Part shown: piece by piece, positions 55,452-64,000 of the stretch
Layout of the letters: each line of letters begins with the position of its first letter
Position numbering within the stretch: the first letter of the stretch is position 1
NCBI RefSeq assembly: GCF_014284255.1
Contig: NZ_JACOFV010000004.1
Coordinates: 124,001 to 188,000, forward strand
DNA length: 64,000 nt
From: Cognatundibacterium jejuense
Lineage (GTDB): Bacteria; Pseudomonadota; Gammaproteobacteria; Burkholderiales; Burkholderiaceae_D
Direction of reading: 5' to 3'
The notes under the pieces: model-generated
Seen by the model: only the letters and a program-made list of their open reading frames with translations
Database searches by the model: none
Told to the model about the DNA's origin: nothing
Made by a program: the position numbers and the translations under genes

Positions 55452-56302
55452 CGACGGCAAAAGAAAAGCGTTTTCCACTTCCTTTGTCTTCGGTCGTAGA
55501 ACGTAAGGATAATGCAGGGCGCAATCGCATCGCTACCAGTGTTTCTACGCAGACAGCGATGCAAAATTTAGGGCGTGATACGAATTCGACACCACGTACA
55601 AATCCGGTGTCAGCTTGGAATTCTACAAAAGAACAAAAGCCTGTCGTGCTTAATACCTCGGATAGTCCTTTGGTCTCCGAGGCTGTCAGGCGCGCGATGG
55701 TCGCCAGGGTGGCTCAGCAGGGAGTGAAAGACACTACTGTATTGGAGGCATTGCGAACTATACCGCGCCACTTGTTTTTAGAGTCTGGTCTTGAAAGTCA
55801 GGCATATATAGACGCTTCTTTGCCTATTGGCCATCATCAAACTATTTCGCAGCCATATATCGTTGCCCGAATGTTAGAGATTCTGCGTAATGATGTGAAG
55901 CTCGACAAGGTGCTTGAGATCGGTACCGGTTGCGGCTATCAGGCCGCAGTCTTATCTTTAATTGCTAAGGAAGTGTATTCCATCGAAAGAATTAAGGCAT
56001 TGCACGAGCTGGCAAAGAATAATTTGCGGCCTATGCGCATTGCCAATATTCGTTTGCATTATGGCGATGGGATGCTTGGTTTGCCTCAGGCCGCGCCTTT
56101 TGACGGTATCATATTGGCTGCAGCGGGTATGGAAGTGCCGCAAGCGTTATTGGTTCAGCTAAAAGTCGGCGGGCGACTAATTGCTCCTGTCGGTGGTCGG
56201 CACCAGGTATTGCAACTCATTGAGCGGGTTTCTGAGCATGAGTGGAGCAGCGCAGTTGTTGAAAATTGTCATTTTGTGCCTTTACATTCTGGCGTCGTCT
56301 GA
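55448..56302 (+). CDS. pcm: L-isoaspartate O-methyltransferase Pcm
   Basis: Pcm repairs isoaspartyl residues in damaged proteins using SAM. The methyltransferase core (about 78-284) has [13 protein letters not shown], motif [14 protein letters not shown], and VYSIERI. The length of 284 is about 75 residues more than usual: the N-terminus is a polar, Ser/Thr/Asn-rich extension that is probably disordered. The ATGA overlap with surE supports this start, but an internal start at the ATG at 55706 ([10 protein letters not shown]) would remove most of the extension. Confidence 0.95.
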   Translation: MTTAKEKRFPLPLSSVVERKDNAGRNRIATSVSTQTAMQNLGRDTNSTPRTNPVSAWNSTKEQKPVVLNTSDSPLVSEAVRRAMVARVAQQGVKDTTVLEALRTIPRHLFLESGLESQAYIDASLPIGHHQTISQPYIVARMLEILRNDVKLDKVLEIGTGCGYQAAVLSLIAKEVYSIERIKALHELAKNNLRPMRIANIRLHYGDGMLGLPQAAPFDGIILAAAGMEVPQALLVQLKVGGRLIAPVGGRHQVLQLIERVSEHEWSSAVVENCHFVPLHSGVV

Positions 56303-56371
56303 TTATTTGGGGTAAATGTGGTTATTGATAAAAGTAAAAATTCTGGTCTGGAATTCAAGGGCAATTTTGTA

Positions 56372-57334
56372 ATGAGAATGAAAAAAATAGATGACGTTAA
56401 AAACCTTGTTGGCCTCGGTTGCATAAGTTTTTTGATGTCTGCTTGCACGACGACTCCCAACAAGGCGCCAGTTGTTGAGCGTGCCTCAGTTCCGGTAACC
56501 GAGGCTAGTGTTGTGATTCCGGTTGCGAAACCAGTTGTCCGACCACCAGAGATTACTAAGGGAAGCTATGTTGTAAAGCGTGGCGATACTCTGTATCGAA
56601 TTGCGCTAGATCACGGGCAAAGTTATAGTGATTTAGTGGTGTGGAATAGCTTGAAAAATCCTAACGATATCAAGGTTGATCAGGTGTTGCGAGTCGCTCC
56701 GCCAGATGCGGCTAATGGTATCCAGGGTGTGCAAACAGTCGCTGTGTCTGGTACGTCTATTGATGTAAAACCTTTATCGCAGCCTCCTTCATCGAGCAAC
56801 AAAAATAGCCCTAAGGGTGATAAACGTCCTTATTCAGAGACTGTACTGGCTGAATTGCAAAAACCAGAGAGTGGCACACCTACGGTTGTTAAAAACGACG
56901 TTGTAAATCCTGTTGTTCCATTAAAGTCAGCGGAAAAGGCGCCCGATAAAGTTGTTGCAGATAATGAGGCGGTTGATTGGATGTGGCCAGTGGATGGTAA
57001 GGTGTTGACTGGATTTGACGATGCAAAAAATAAGGGTTTGGATATTTCGGGTAAGATGGGGCAAGAGGTGCTGGCAGCCGGTGCTGGGAAGGTGATGTAT
57101 GCTGGAAGTGGAATCCGTGGCTATGGTAATTTAGTAATTATTAAGCATAGCAGTAGCCTGCTTTCGGCGTATGCTCACAATAAATCTATTCTCGTAAAAG
57201 AGGGGCAAGCTATTACTAAAGGGCAAAAAATTGCAGAAATGGGAAATTCTGATAGTGATACTGTTAATCTGCACTTTGAGATTCGTCTGCAGGGAAAACC
57301 AGTTGATCCTATGAGATATTTGCCGGCGCGTTAA
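56372..57334 (+). CDS. nlpD: NlpD-like lipoprotein, amidase activator
   Basis: NlpD activates the septal amidase AmiC and is not itself a peptidase. The product of about 320 residues has a lipoprotein signal with lipobox LMSAC, a LysM domain (about 65-110; YVVKRGDTLYRIALDHG), a Pro/Ser/Lys-rich linker and a C-terminal M23/LytM domain. The HxxxD zinc motif has become NKGLD, as in E. coli NlpD, so it is catalytically inactive. Met at 56378 is an equally good start; a GTG at 56318 is less likely. rpoS promoters often lie inside nlpD. Confidence 0.94.
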   Translation: MRMKKIDDVKNLVGLGCISFLMSACTTTPNKAPVVERASVPVTEASVVIPVAKPVVRPPEITKGSYVVKRGDTLYRIALDHGQSYSDLVVWNSLKNPNDIKVDQVLRVAPPDAANGIQGVQTVAVSGTSIDVKPLSQPPSSSNKNSPKGDKRPYSETVLAELQKPESGTPTVVKNDVVNPVVPLKSAEKAPDKVVADNEAVDWMWPVDGKVLTGFDDAKNKGLDISGKMGQEVLAAGAGKVMYAGSGIRGYGNLVIIKHSSSLLSAYAHNKSILVKEGQAITKGQKIAEMGNSDSDTVNLHFEIRLQGKPVDPMRYLPAR

Positions 57335-57507
57335 TTTGCTTGTTATGCATGCTGTCTGGATGCACTTTGTCACATAAATAGTGTTGTAAAATGATTAAAA
57401 TGTGGTAATAATTTGCCATTAACGGTAGTAGAAATTTGATGATCACAGGCAGTGTGCGGTTATGAGGTATTTCCGAGTTTAATCATATTTACTATTCAGA
57501 CAAAATT

Positions 57508-58560
57508 ATGCAAAAAAGTGCGATCAACCAAAAGTTGGACGTTTCCTCCTATGAGGAGGCGGAGGCATTGTCGATTGAAGTAGATGATGGTATTGATGTG
57601 GATGCACTGACGGACGCTGCTGAGGTGGGTGCTGATACTGATGATCGTGAGGCTCAGGCAGTTGATCCTGTTTCGCTTATTGTTGCGCCAATTGATGAGC
57701 TGAAAAACGTATTGGCGGCTGAGCTTTCGACCGATACGACGCAATATTATTTGAATCAAATTGGTACCCGGCCCCTTTTTGATTCCAAGGAAGAGTTACA
57801 CTTTGCTACTTTAGCTAAGCAAGGAAATTTCGAGGCTAGGCAAAAAATGATTGAACACAACCTTCGCTTGGTTGTGTCAATTGCGAAGCACTACATTAAT
57901 CGCGGCGTTGCTCTTTTGGATATGATAGAAGAGGGTAATCTTGGGTTGATGCATGCGATCGATAAGTTTGAACCTGAGCGTGGCTTTCGTTTTTCGACCT
58001 ATGCGACCTGGTGGATACGACAGAGTATTGAGCGGGCCATCATGAATCAGGCGCGCACAATACGCTTGCCAGTGCATATGGTGCGTGAGCTCAATCAAAT
58101 CTTGCGTGCTAAATACCATTTGGAGTCGCAGCGACGAGATGGTCGGGATGCTAATTTGGAAGATATCGCCTTGTTGGTGGATCGGCCGGTTGACGAGGTT
58201 CAGGATATTTTGGCCTTGTCAGAACATGCGACGTCGCTCGATACTCCTTTGGATAATGATCCGCAATCCAGTTTAATGGATATGTTGCCTGGTGATAGCG
58301 ATGATGGTCCTGATATTCGCGCTGAGCATCATGAGATGACTGTCTTGGTGCGTGATTGGTTGGCAAAATTGCCGGATAAGCAACGTATTGTGGTCATTCG
58401 GCGATTTGGTTTGGATAATGATGACCCTGCTACCTTAGAAACATTGGCTGATGAAATGGGGATAACCCGTGAGCGGGTACGTCAGATCCAGCAAGAAGCC
58501 TTGATTAAATTGAAGCGGTCGTTCTTGTCTAGAGGTGTAGGTAGAGACTCTCTAATCTGA
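57508..58560 (+). CDS. rpoS: RNA polymerase sigma factor RpoS
   Basis: RpoS is the stationary-phase and general-stress sigma factor. The 350-residue product has a short region 1.1, region 1.2 ([18 protein letters not shown]), region 2 with [18 protein letters not shown] and [17 protein letters not shown], region 3, and the region 4 helix-turn-helix ([20 protein letters not shown]). The N-terminal 60 residues are very acidic. The 170 bases upstream are AT-rich with no strong hairpin seen. Confidence 0.97.
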   Translation: MQKSAINQKLDVSSYEEAEALSIEVDDGIDVDALTDAAEVGADTDDREAQAVDPVSLIVAPIDELKNVLAAELSTDTTQYYLNQIGTRPLFDSKEELHFATLAKQGNFEARQKMIEHNLRLVVSIAKHYINRGVALLDMIEEGNLGLMHAIDKFEPERGFRFSTYATWWIRQSIERAIMNQARTIRLPVHMVRELNQILRAKYHLESQRRDGRDANLEDIALLVDRPVDEVQDILALSEHATSLDTPLDNDPQSSLMDMLPGDSDDGPDIRAEHHEMTVLVRDWLAKLPDKQRIVVIRRFGLDNDDPATLETLADEMGITRERVRQIQQEALIKLKRSFLSRGVGRDSLI

Positions 58561-58611
58561 AGAGGTGTTCACTTATTTGCGAATAGCGCGGGTGAAACGC
58601 CGCAGTTCTTT

Positions 58612-58617
58612 TATAAT
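58612..58617 (+). promoter_or_regulatory. Possible -10 box for rlmD
   Basis: A consensus TATAAT lies about 58 bases before rlmD. No good -35 is found at normal spacing, so this is tentative. Confidence 0.35.
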
Positions 58618-58674
58618 TCCGCTTTTGATCTTTATCTTTTACATGGCGCGACTGAAGTTGGCGCCGATATTCCC

Positions 58675-60012
58675 ATGAATAAAATAGAAATACGTTCTTT
58701 TGATATGGACGCGCGTGGTGTTGGTCATTTGCAAAATGAAGATGGTACGCAAGGAAAAGTGGTGTTTGTTGAAGGTGCATTGCCAGGTGAATTGGTTAGC
58801 TTTAGTTCTTACAAAAAGAAGCCAAGTTGGGAGGTAGCAACTTTATCTGAGGTGCATCGGACTTCATCGCAAAGGGTGGATCCAAAATGTGAATTCTTTG
58901 GTACTTGCGGCGGTTGTTCTATGCAGCATCTTGAGCCTGATGCACAAGTGGCAATGAAGCAACGCGTTTTGGAGGATAACTTGTGGCACATCAGCAAGGT
59001 AAAGGCTGAAACCATGATGCGCCCAATTTACGGTCCAACCTGGGGTTATCGCTATCGTGCGCGTCTGTCAGTGCGCCATGTGATTAAAAAAGGCACGGTG
59101 TTGGTTGGTTTTCATGAGAAAAAGTCGCGTTATGTGGCGAATATGGAAACTTGTAAGATCTTGCCGCCCCACGTTTCGGCAATGTTGATGCCTTTGCGTG
59201 AGTTGGTTGCCTCTTTGTCTATCATTGAGCATTTGCCGCAAATTGAGTTGGCCATCGGTGAAGGGGTGACTGCAATGGTGTTGCGCATCATGGCGCCATT
59301 GGCCGCAGATGATGAGGTGAAGTTAAAAGCTTTTGCTGATCACCACAAGGTGCAATGGTGGTTGCAAACGAAAGGTCCTGAAACTGCCGAGCCATACTAC
59401 CCTTCAACTAGCGATCTGCATTACCTGCTACCAGAATTTGGTGTCAAGATGCCGTTTAAGCCTACCGATTTCACGCAGGTGAATCATCATATTAATCGTG
59501 TGCTAGTGGCAAAAGCGTTGCGCTTGCTGGATCCGCAAAAAGATGAGCGTATTGCTGATTTATTTTGTGGTTTAGGTAATTTCACTTTGCCTATTGCTAC
59601 ACTTGCAAAACAGGTAGTTGGGATTGAGGGGAGTTCTACGCTGACTGATCGTGCGCTCGAAAATGCTGTTCACAACGGTTTATCTGAAAAGACCTCATTT
59701 AGCACGCGCAATTTGTTCGAGGTGACGGCGGAGGATTTTGTTAAGCTGGGTAAATTCGATCGCTTTTTGATTGATCCCCCTCGTGACGGTGCGATGGCGG
59801 TGTGTCAGGCTTTGGTAGATTTAACGCAAGTTGCGCCCGACCTCAAGCCTAAGCGACTGGTCTATGTATCTTGCAGTCCATCAACTTTGGCACGCGATGC
59901 CGGCATTTTGGTCAATGGCGCTGGTTATCGTTTGAGTTACGCAGGAGTTGTTAATATGTTTCCGCATACCTCCCACGTTGAGTCTATGGCGGTCTTTGAT
60001 TTGGTTTCTTAA
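58675..60012 (+). CDS. rlmD: 23S rRNA (uracil-1939) methyltransferase RlmD
   Basis: RlmD makes m5U1939 in 23S rRNA. The 445-residue enzyme has an N-terminal TRAM-like domain, a 4Fe-4S site (CEFFGTCGGC near 76-85 plus a later Cys in ETCKIL), the SAM motif IADLFCGLGNFTLP, DPPRDG, and the catalytic Cys in YVSCSPSTLARD. It is full length. Confidence 0.95.
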   Translation: MNKIEIRSFDMDARGVGHLQNEDGTQGKVVFVEGALPGELVSFSSYKKKPSWEVATLSEVHRTSSQRVDPKCEFFGTCGGCSMQHLEPDAQVAMKQRVLEDNLWHISKVKAETMMRPIYGPTWGYRYRARLSVRHVIKKGTVLVGFHEKKSRYVANMETCKILPPHVSAMLMPLRELVASLSIIEHLPQIELAIGEGVTAMVLRIMAPLAADDEVKLKAFADHHKVQWWLQTKGPETAEPYYPSTSDLHYLLPEFGVKMPFKPTDFTQVNHHINRVLVAKALRLLDPQKDERIADLFCGLGNFTLPIATLAKQVVGIEGSSTLTDRALENAVHNGLSEKTSFSTRNLFEVTAEDFVKLGKFDRFLIDPPRDGAMAVCQALVDLTQVAPDLKPKRLVYVSCSPSTLARDAGILVNGAGYRLSYAGVVNMFPHTSHVESMAVFDLVS

Positions 60013-60078
60013 ACTGGCAAATATATGCTTGGTATTTTTACGGTCTTTCTTTAAAGACATGTTGTATCAAGTGTTTCA

Positions 60079-60087
60079 TGCTAAAAT
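60079..60087 (+). promoter_or_regulatory. Extended -10 promoter element for ndk
   Basis: TGC followed by TAAAAT matches an extended -10 element. It is about 60 bases before ndk and supports the start at 60149 over an upstream in-frame ATG at 60098, which would be nearly leaderless. Confidence 0.4.
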
Positions 60088-60148
60088 CTAGGGTTAGATG
60101 AATTCTAGAGTTTTTGTCTTAACCCTTTCTTTTTATTGGAGTTTTCAG

Positions 60149-60574
60149 ATGGCTATCGAACGTACATTATCTATTATTAAACCTGACGCAGTTGCAAAAA
60201 ACGTGATTGGTCAAATTGTCAGCCGTTTTGAAACTGCTGGTTTGAAAGTTGTTGCTGCTCGTTTGACGCAATTGTCCCGCGCTGAAGCTGAAGGCTTCTA
60301 CGCTGTTCACGCTGCACGTCCATTCTTCAAAGATCTGGTTGATTTCATGATCTCTGGTCCAGTATTTGTACAAGTATTGGAAGGCGAAGGCGCGATTTTG
60401 AAAAACCGCGACCTGATGGGTGCAACTGATCCTAAGAAAGCTGAAAAAGGCACAATCCGCGCTGATTTCGCTGAATCTATCGATGCAAACGCAGTTCATG
60501 GCTCTGACGCTGCTGAAACAGCTGCTGTTGAAATCGCTTATTTCTTCCCAGTACTGAACGTGTACTCACGTTAA
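60149..60574 (+). CDS. ndk: Nucleoside diphosphate kinase
   Basis: Ndk transfers phosphate from ATP to other nucleoside diphosphates through a phosphohistidine. The 141-residue product is standard length. [15 protein letters not shown] opens the protein, and the catalytic His is H117 in NAVHGSD. TTGGAG is upstream of ATG 60149. Codon choice looks biased toward a highly expressed pattern. Confidence 0.97.
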   Translation: MAIERTLSIIKPDAVAKNVIGQIVSRFETAGLKVVAARLTQLSRAEAEGFYAVHAARPFFKDLVDFMISGPVFVQVLEGEGAILKNRDLMGATDPKKAEKGTIRADFAESIDANAVHGSDAAETAAVEIAYFFPVLNVYSR

Positions 60575-60615
60575 TTTGTATTAAGTAGTATTTAAAGAAA
60601 TTGAAGTAATTGATG

Positions 60616-60643
60616 CCCCGTCTCGCAATGCTGCGATTCGGGG
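60616..60643 (+). promoter_or_regulatory. Hairpin in the ndk-rlmN gap
   Basis: Nested stems CCCCG/CGGGG and TCGCA/TGCGA enclose a 4-base loop, separated by a 2-by-2 internal loop. No T run follows, so it is unlikely to be a terminator. It lies 17 bases before rlmN and could affect its translation. Confidence 0.35.
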
Positions 60644-60659
60644 TGTAAGAAAGAAACAC

Positions 60660-61817
60660 ATGACGGCACTCATAAATTTATTGGATCTAGATCCGGAACA
60701 GCTCGTTGCGTATTGTGGCGAATTGGGTGAGAAGCCGTTTCGTGCAAAGCAGTTGCAACGATGGATACATCAGTTTGGTGCAAGCAGTTTTGATGAGATG
60801 ACAGATCTCGCAAAATCCTTGCGCGAAAAACTTGCTACCAGAGCGGTGATAACTGCTCCCGCGGTGATTAGTGACCACACTTCGCTCGACGGTACTCGTA
60901 AATGGTTGGTAGATGTGGGGCAGGGAAATGCTGTTGAAACGGTGTTTATTCCTGAGGAAAATCGGGGTACTCTGTGTATCTCTACGCAAGCCGGATGTGC
61001 GGTAAACTGCCGCTTTTGTTCCACCGGCAAGCAAGGATTTAATCGTAATCTGACTGTGGCGGAAATCATTGGTCAGCTATGGATGGCTGAGTTTGAGTTG
61101 CGTCGTACTAAAGGCATCCCTATGGGGCCTAAGGGTGAGCGCCAGATTACGAATGTAGTCATGATGGGTATGGGTGAGCCCCTGTTGAATTTTGAGCCTA
61201 CTGTTACCGCGTTGCGCTTAATGCTTGATGATAATGCCTACGGTTTATCTCGTCGTCGTGTGACGCTCTCCACAAGCGGAGTGGTGCCGATGATGGATAA
61301 GTTGTCGCAAGAATGCCCGGTGGCGTTAGCTGTGTCTTTGCATGCGTCAAACGACACTCTGCGCGACGGTTTAATTCCGTTGAATAAGAAGCACCCGTTG
61401 TCAGAATTAATGGCTGCATGTAAGCGTTATCTCGCGTTTGCGCCACGCGATTTTGTGACGTTTGAGTATTGTATGCTCGATGGCGTGAATGACACTGATG
61501 CGCATGCGCGTGAGTTGATACAGTTGGTGAAAGATGTTCCTTGTAAGTTCAACTTGATTCCGTTTAATCCATTTCCTGAATCTGGCTTGAAGCGTTCTGC
61601 AAATCCGCGAATTAAAGCGTTTGCGCAGGTCTTGTTGGATGCTGGCATTGTTACGACAACGCGTAAAACACGTGGGGATGATATTGATGCCGCCTGTGGG
61701 CAATTGGCGGGTGAGGTGAAGGATAGAACCCGTGTGCAAGAGCGCATGCAAAAGATGGCCGAGTATCAGAAGAAGTTTGGTGAGAATTTTGGTAAGATCG
61801 TGGAGATCACTCAGTGA
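60660..61817 (+). CDS. rlmN: Dual-specificity 23S rRNA/tRNA methyltransferase RlmN
   Basis: RlmN is a radical-SAM enzyme that methylates A2503 of 23S rRNA and A37 of some tRNAs. The 385-residue protein has the CxxxCxxC cluster in [11 protein letters not shown], a GMGEPLLN motif and the C-terminal catalytic Cys in AACGQLAGE. The length and start at ATG 60660 fit the family. Its stop overlaps the next gene. Confidence 0.97.
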   Translation: MTALINLLDLDPEQLVAYCGELGEKPFRAKQLQRWIHQFGASSFDEMTDLAKSLREKLATRAVITAPAVISDHTSLDGTRKWLVDVGQGNAVETVFIPEENRGTLCISTQAGCAVNCRFCSTGKQGFNRNLTVAEIIGQLWMAEFELRRTKGIPMGPKGERQITNVVMMGMGEPLLNFEPTVTALRLMLDDNAYGLSRRRVTLSTSGVVPMMDKLSQECPVALAVSLHASNDTLRDGLIPLNKKHPLSELMAACKRYLAFAPRDFVTFEYCMLDGVNDTDAHARELIQLVKDVPCKFNLIPFNPFPESGLKRSANPRIKAFAQVLLDAGIVTTTRKTRGDDIDAACGQLAGEVKDRTRVQERMQKMAEYQKKFGENFGKIVEITQ

Positions 61818-62617
61818 AAATTTTTGGATCGTATCGTTGGATGGGAAGAGTTGCTCTTCTTTCTTTTTTTCTTGTTTTGTCTGCTTGTGCCTCAAAACAG
61901 TTGGAGGGGCCTTCGGATGATTCAAATCTTTCTGTTGAAAAGCAGGATGCACAAAAACGTGCTTCTATCAGAATGCAACTGGCAATCAGTTATTACCAGC
62001 AAGGGCAATATAAAGTTGCTCTTGATGAGATCAAGCATGCGTTAGCTATTTCCCCTGATTTAGTCGATGCCTACAGTGTTCGAGCCTTGATATTTATGGG
62101 TACTGGCGAAAAAAAATTAGCTGAAGATAACTTTTTGTATGCATTGAAACTTGCTCCGGATAATCTGGATATTGCGAACAATTATGGTTGGTTTTTGTGC
62201 CAGAATAAGCGCGAAAAAGAGGGGCTGGTTTACCTCCAGAAAGTGCTCCAAAGTCAGACTTATGCTTCTTCAAAAGCATACAACGCTGCAGGTATGTGTA
62301 GCTTGAATATGGGTGATAATGCGGCGGCCGAAAAATATTTTATGCAAGGGTTTGGGGTTGATCCGGCGAATTCAGGTTTAAATACTAACCTGGCAAGAAC
62401 TTTATTTTTACGTGGTGAATATGCAAAGGCCAGGTTTTATATTGGTCGCGTCATACAGCAGGATGTGCTGACACCTGATGTTTTGTGGCTTGCCATAAAA
62501 ATTGAGCATAAGTTGCGTGATGATGCTGCATTAAATAGTCTGTCTGCGCAATTGCGAAAGCGTTATCCAGACTCCCCTGAATTTAGTCTCTTGCAGAGAG
62601 GTTTGTTTGATGAATGA
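61814..62617 (+). CDS. pilW: Type IV pilus biogenesis lipoprotein PilW/PilF
   Basis: PilW (PilF) is a TPR lipoprotein that helps the PilQ secretin assemble. The 267-residue product has a lipobox LSACAS and about five TPR repeats (for example [20 protein letters not shown] and [17 protein letters not shown]). The start is GTG 61814, overlapping the rlmN stop. The rlmN-pilW-rodZ-ispG order is widely conserved. Confidence 0.92.
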   Translation: MKIFGSYRWMGRVALLSFFLVLSACASKQLEGPSDDSNLSVEKQDAQKRASIRMQLAISYYQQGQYKVALDEIKHALAISPDLVDAYSVRALIFMGTGEKKLAEDNFLYALKLAPDNLDIANNYGWFLCQNKREKEGLVYLQKVLQSQTYASSKAYNAAGMCSLNMGDNAAAEKYFMQGFGVDPANSGLNTNLARTLFLRGEYAKARFYIGRVIQQDVLTPDVLWLAIKIEHKLRDDAALNSLSAQLRKRYPDSPEFSLLQRGLFDE

Positions 62618-63644
62618 GGTTGGCTTAAATCCTTTATCTGAATCGATGGCTTCTGGTTTAGTTGAGGAGAAACCAGTTGAGCTTCTTGATACTGCTGGTG
62701 CGAAGTTGTCTGCTGCACGTCAGCAATTGGGATTGAGCCTTGAGCAAGTGGCAGAGCAGCTTAAGCTATCGCATAGACAAGTTCTGGCGATCGAAAGTAA
62801 TGAATTTGATAAATTACCCAAGATGGTGATTGTCAGGGGCTTCGTCAGATCATATGCAAAATTGCTGCGGGTTGATCCTGCGCCGATCATTGCTTGTCTT
62901 CCGGGGGAGGTAAGTTCCGTTGAATTAGATACGGATTTGCGGCCAACTCTAGCGACGCCTTTTCTTGAGTCTAAATCTCATTTTCTCGGCAGGGCCGAGA
63001 ATCATAACAAGAAGTACATGTTAGGTGCTGGCATTTTGGCTGTTGCTGCACTCTTGTTTGTTCTTGCGCAGCATTTCGAGCAGGCGGAATGGTTTAAATC
63101 ATTGTTTGCACATTCAGATGCTGCGAAACCAGTAGTGGAGCAGGTTTCTGCATCACTTCCTCAAGTTGATAATGTGACGCTGCCAGCGTCTCAGATCGAC
63201 GTGTTTCCACCGGATGTCGTTGCTCAGGCAGGCACGGTGGTAGAGCGTGTTGCTGCTTCCGAAGCGGTGGTAACACAGACGGCGTCACCACCAACGCCAG
63301 CGCCGGAAGTGAAAAGTGTGCAGTCAAGTGTGATGCCTGCGACCAATGTCGTGGCTCCTGCTTCCAGTGTGCCTGTTGTCGCGTCGAGTGGTAGTGCGTT
63401 ATCTGCGAATAATAAGTTGCATCTGAAGTTTCGCCAGGATTCATGGCTGCAGGTGAAAAAAGAGTCTGGTGAGGTAATTACATCTCATTTGGCAAGGGCT
63501 GGGACTGAAGAGTTTTTTGATGTGAAAGAGCCGGTTCAGTTGAGATTGGGAAATGCGCATGGTGTTGATGCGGTCCTACGCGGCGTTGCACTTGAAATTG
63601 TCCCTCCTAAAGATACGAATGTCGTTAATTTAAGCGTGAAGTAA
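62610..63644 (+). CDS. rodZ: RodZ-like cell-shape protein
   Basis: RodZ anchors MreB to the membrane. The 344-residue protein has an N-terminal Xre-type helix-turn-helix (about 30-100; [21 protein letters not shown]), a membrane span near 131-152, a Pro/Ala/Val-rich periplasmic linker and a DUF4115 domain at the end. It overlaps pilW by eight bases. Classification is from architecture and position. Confidence 0.92.
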   Translation: MNEVGLNPLSESMASGLVEEKPVELLDTAGAKLSAARQQLGLSLEQVAEQLKLSHRQVLAIESNEFDKLPKMVIVRGFVRSYAKLLRVDPAPIIACLPGEVSSVELDTDLRPTLATPFLESKSHFLGRAENHNKKYMLGAGILAVAALLFVLAQHFEQAEWFKSLFAHSDAAKPVVEQVSASLPQVDNVTLPASQIDVFPPDVVAQAGTVVERVAASEAVVTQTASPPTPAPEVKSVQSSVMPATNVVAPASSVPVVASSGSALSANNKLHLKFRQDSWLQVKKESGEVITSHLARAGTEEFFDVKEPVQLRLGNAHGVDAVLRGVALEIVPPKDTNVVNLSVK

Positions 63645-63646
63645 GC

Positions 63647-64000
63647 ATGAAACCATTTTTATCGGAAATCGCTTCCGGGCCTTTGGCAAGGCGTTCTAGT
63701 CGCACTGCAAAAATTGTCTATGGCAAGAAAGAAGTATTAATCGGCGGCAATGCTCCAGTCGTTGTGCAATCGATGACAAACACGGATACTGCTGATGTCA
63801 TTGGAACTGCGATTCAGATTAAAGATCTGGCGCGGGCCGGCTCTGAGTTGGTGCGAATTACAGTTAATAATCAGGAGGCCGCAGCGGCGGTGCCTGCAAT
63901 CCGTGAACAGCTCGATCGTATGGGCGTGGATGTTCCGTTGATTGGTGATTTTCACTATAACGGACATATATTGCTTAGGGATTATCCCGAATGCGCCCAA
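63647..64000 (+). CDS. ispG: 4-hydroxy-3-methylbut-2-enyl diphosphate synthase, 5' part
   Basis: IspG catalyses the penultimate step of the MEP isoprenoid pathway with a 4Fe-4S cluster. The first 118 codons are in the window and the gene runs off the end. The family's [17 protein letters not shown] and [16 protein letters not shown] are present; the Fe-S cysteines lie beyond the edge. It starts two bases after rodZ. Confidence 0.95.
   Translation, partial: MKPFLSEIASGPLARRSSRTAKIVYGKKEVLIGGNAPVVVQSMTNTDTADVIGTAIQIKDLARAGSELVRITVNNQEAAAAVPAIREQLDRMGVDVPLIGDFHYNGHILLRDYPECAQ

Noticed and set aside
60043-60058. Terminator after rlmD
   Set aside because: A 6-bp stem with no T tract after it; too weak.

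Overview
The window is chromosomal DNA from a motile betaproteobacterium, most likely of the Oxalobacteraceae (an Undibacterium- or Herminiimonas-like member). This rests on the FlhDC-type flagellar master regulator directly upstream of motAB and a che operon, the WEEF C-terminus of the chemoreceptor, the surE-pcm-nlpD-rpoS and rlmN-pilW-rodZ-ispG orders, and a complete type II secretion operon in the order GHIJKLMNDEFC. The genus is inference. No tRNA, rRNA, insertion sequence, prophage or CRISPR array was seen, so this looks mostly like core genome with a few accessory inserts.

Layout. 1-14.5 kb: flagellar and chemotaxis block: flhD, flhC, a membrane-anchored SAM methyltransferase, motA, motB, a short CheZ-like protein, cheY (copy 1), cheA, cheW, an MCP, cheR, cheD, cheB, cheY (copy 2), cheZ and a degenerate EAL/HDOD protein, closed by a strong terminator. 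14.6-20.5 kb: a GT39/ArnT-like glycosyltransferase and purL, followed by a terminator. 20.9-26.9 kb (minus strand): an exported carboxypeptidase-regulatory/DUF6624 protein, then an ABC ATPase followed by a permease fused to an M1-type metallopeptidase. 27.1-31.7 kb: the 4.5S SRP RNA, then a secreted Cache-domain protein, a potassium channel, aidB and a divergent TetR regulator. 31.8-35 kb: dnaX, ybaB, recR. 35-40 kb: CoA-transferase, a possible 49-residue membrane protein, a MarC protein, a DUF1289 protein and an unpartnered molybdenum hydroxylase large subunit. 40.3-51.4 kb: the type II secretion operon, with a UNG-fold protein lacking the catalytic Asp overlapping its 3' end, then an HD-GYP phosphodiesterase. 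53.6-64 kb: quinone reductase (minus), surE, pcm, nlpD, rpoS, rlmD, ndk, rlmN, pilW, rodZ and the 5' part of ispG.

How the parts work together. The first block encodes the motor stator, the signalling core (MCP-CheW-CheA), full adaptation machinery (CheR, CheB, CheD) and two CheY regulators, each next to its own CheZ-type protein. That pairing is the most interesting feature of the window: copy 2 plus full-length CheZ looks like the classical motor branch, while copy 1 has Trp at the switch aromatic position and sits next to a shortened CheZ-like protein that keeps the catalytic Asp and Gln. The secretion operon supplies a near-complete secreton, but the prepilin peptidase and GspC's PDZ domain are not present here. 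The rpoS cluster and the pilW-rodZ-ispG cluster are conventional housekeeping units.

Limits: starts were chosen by eye from Shine-Dalgarno spacing and family length, and no database or structure search was possible.
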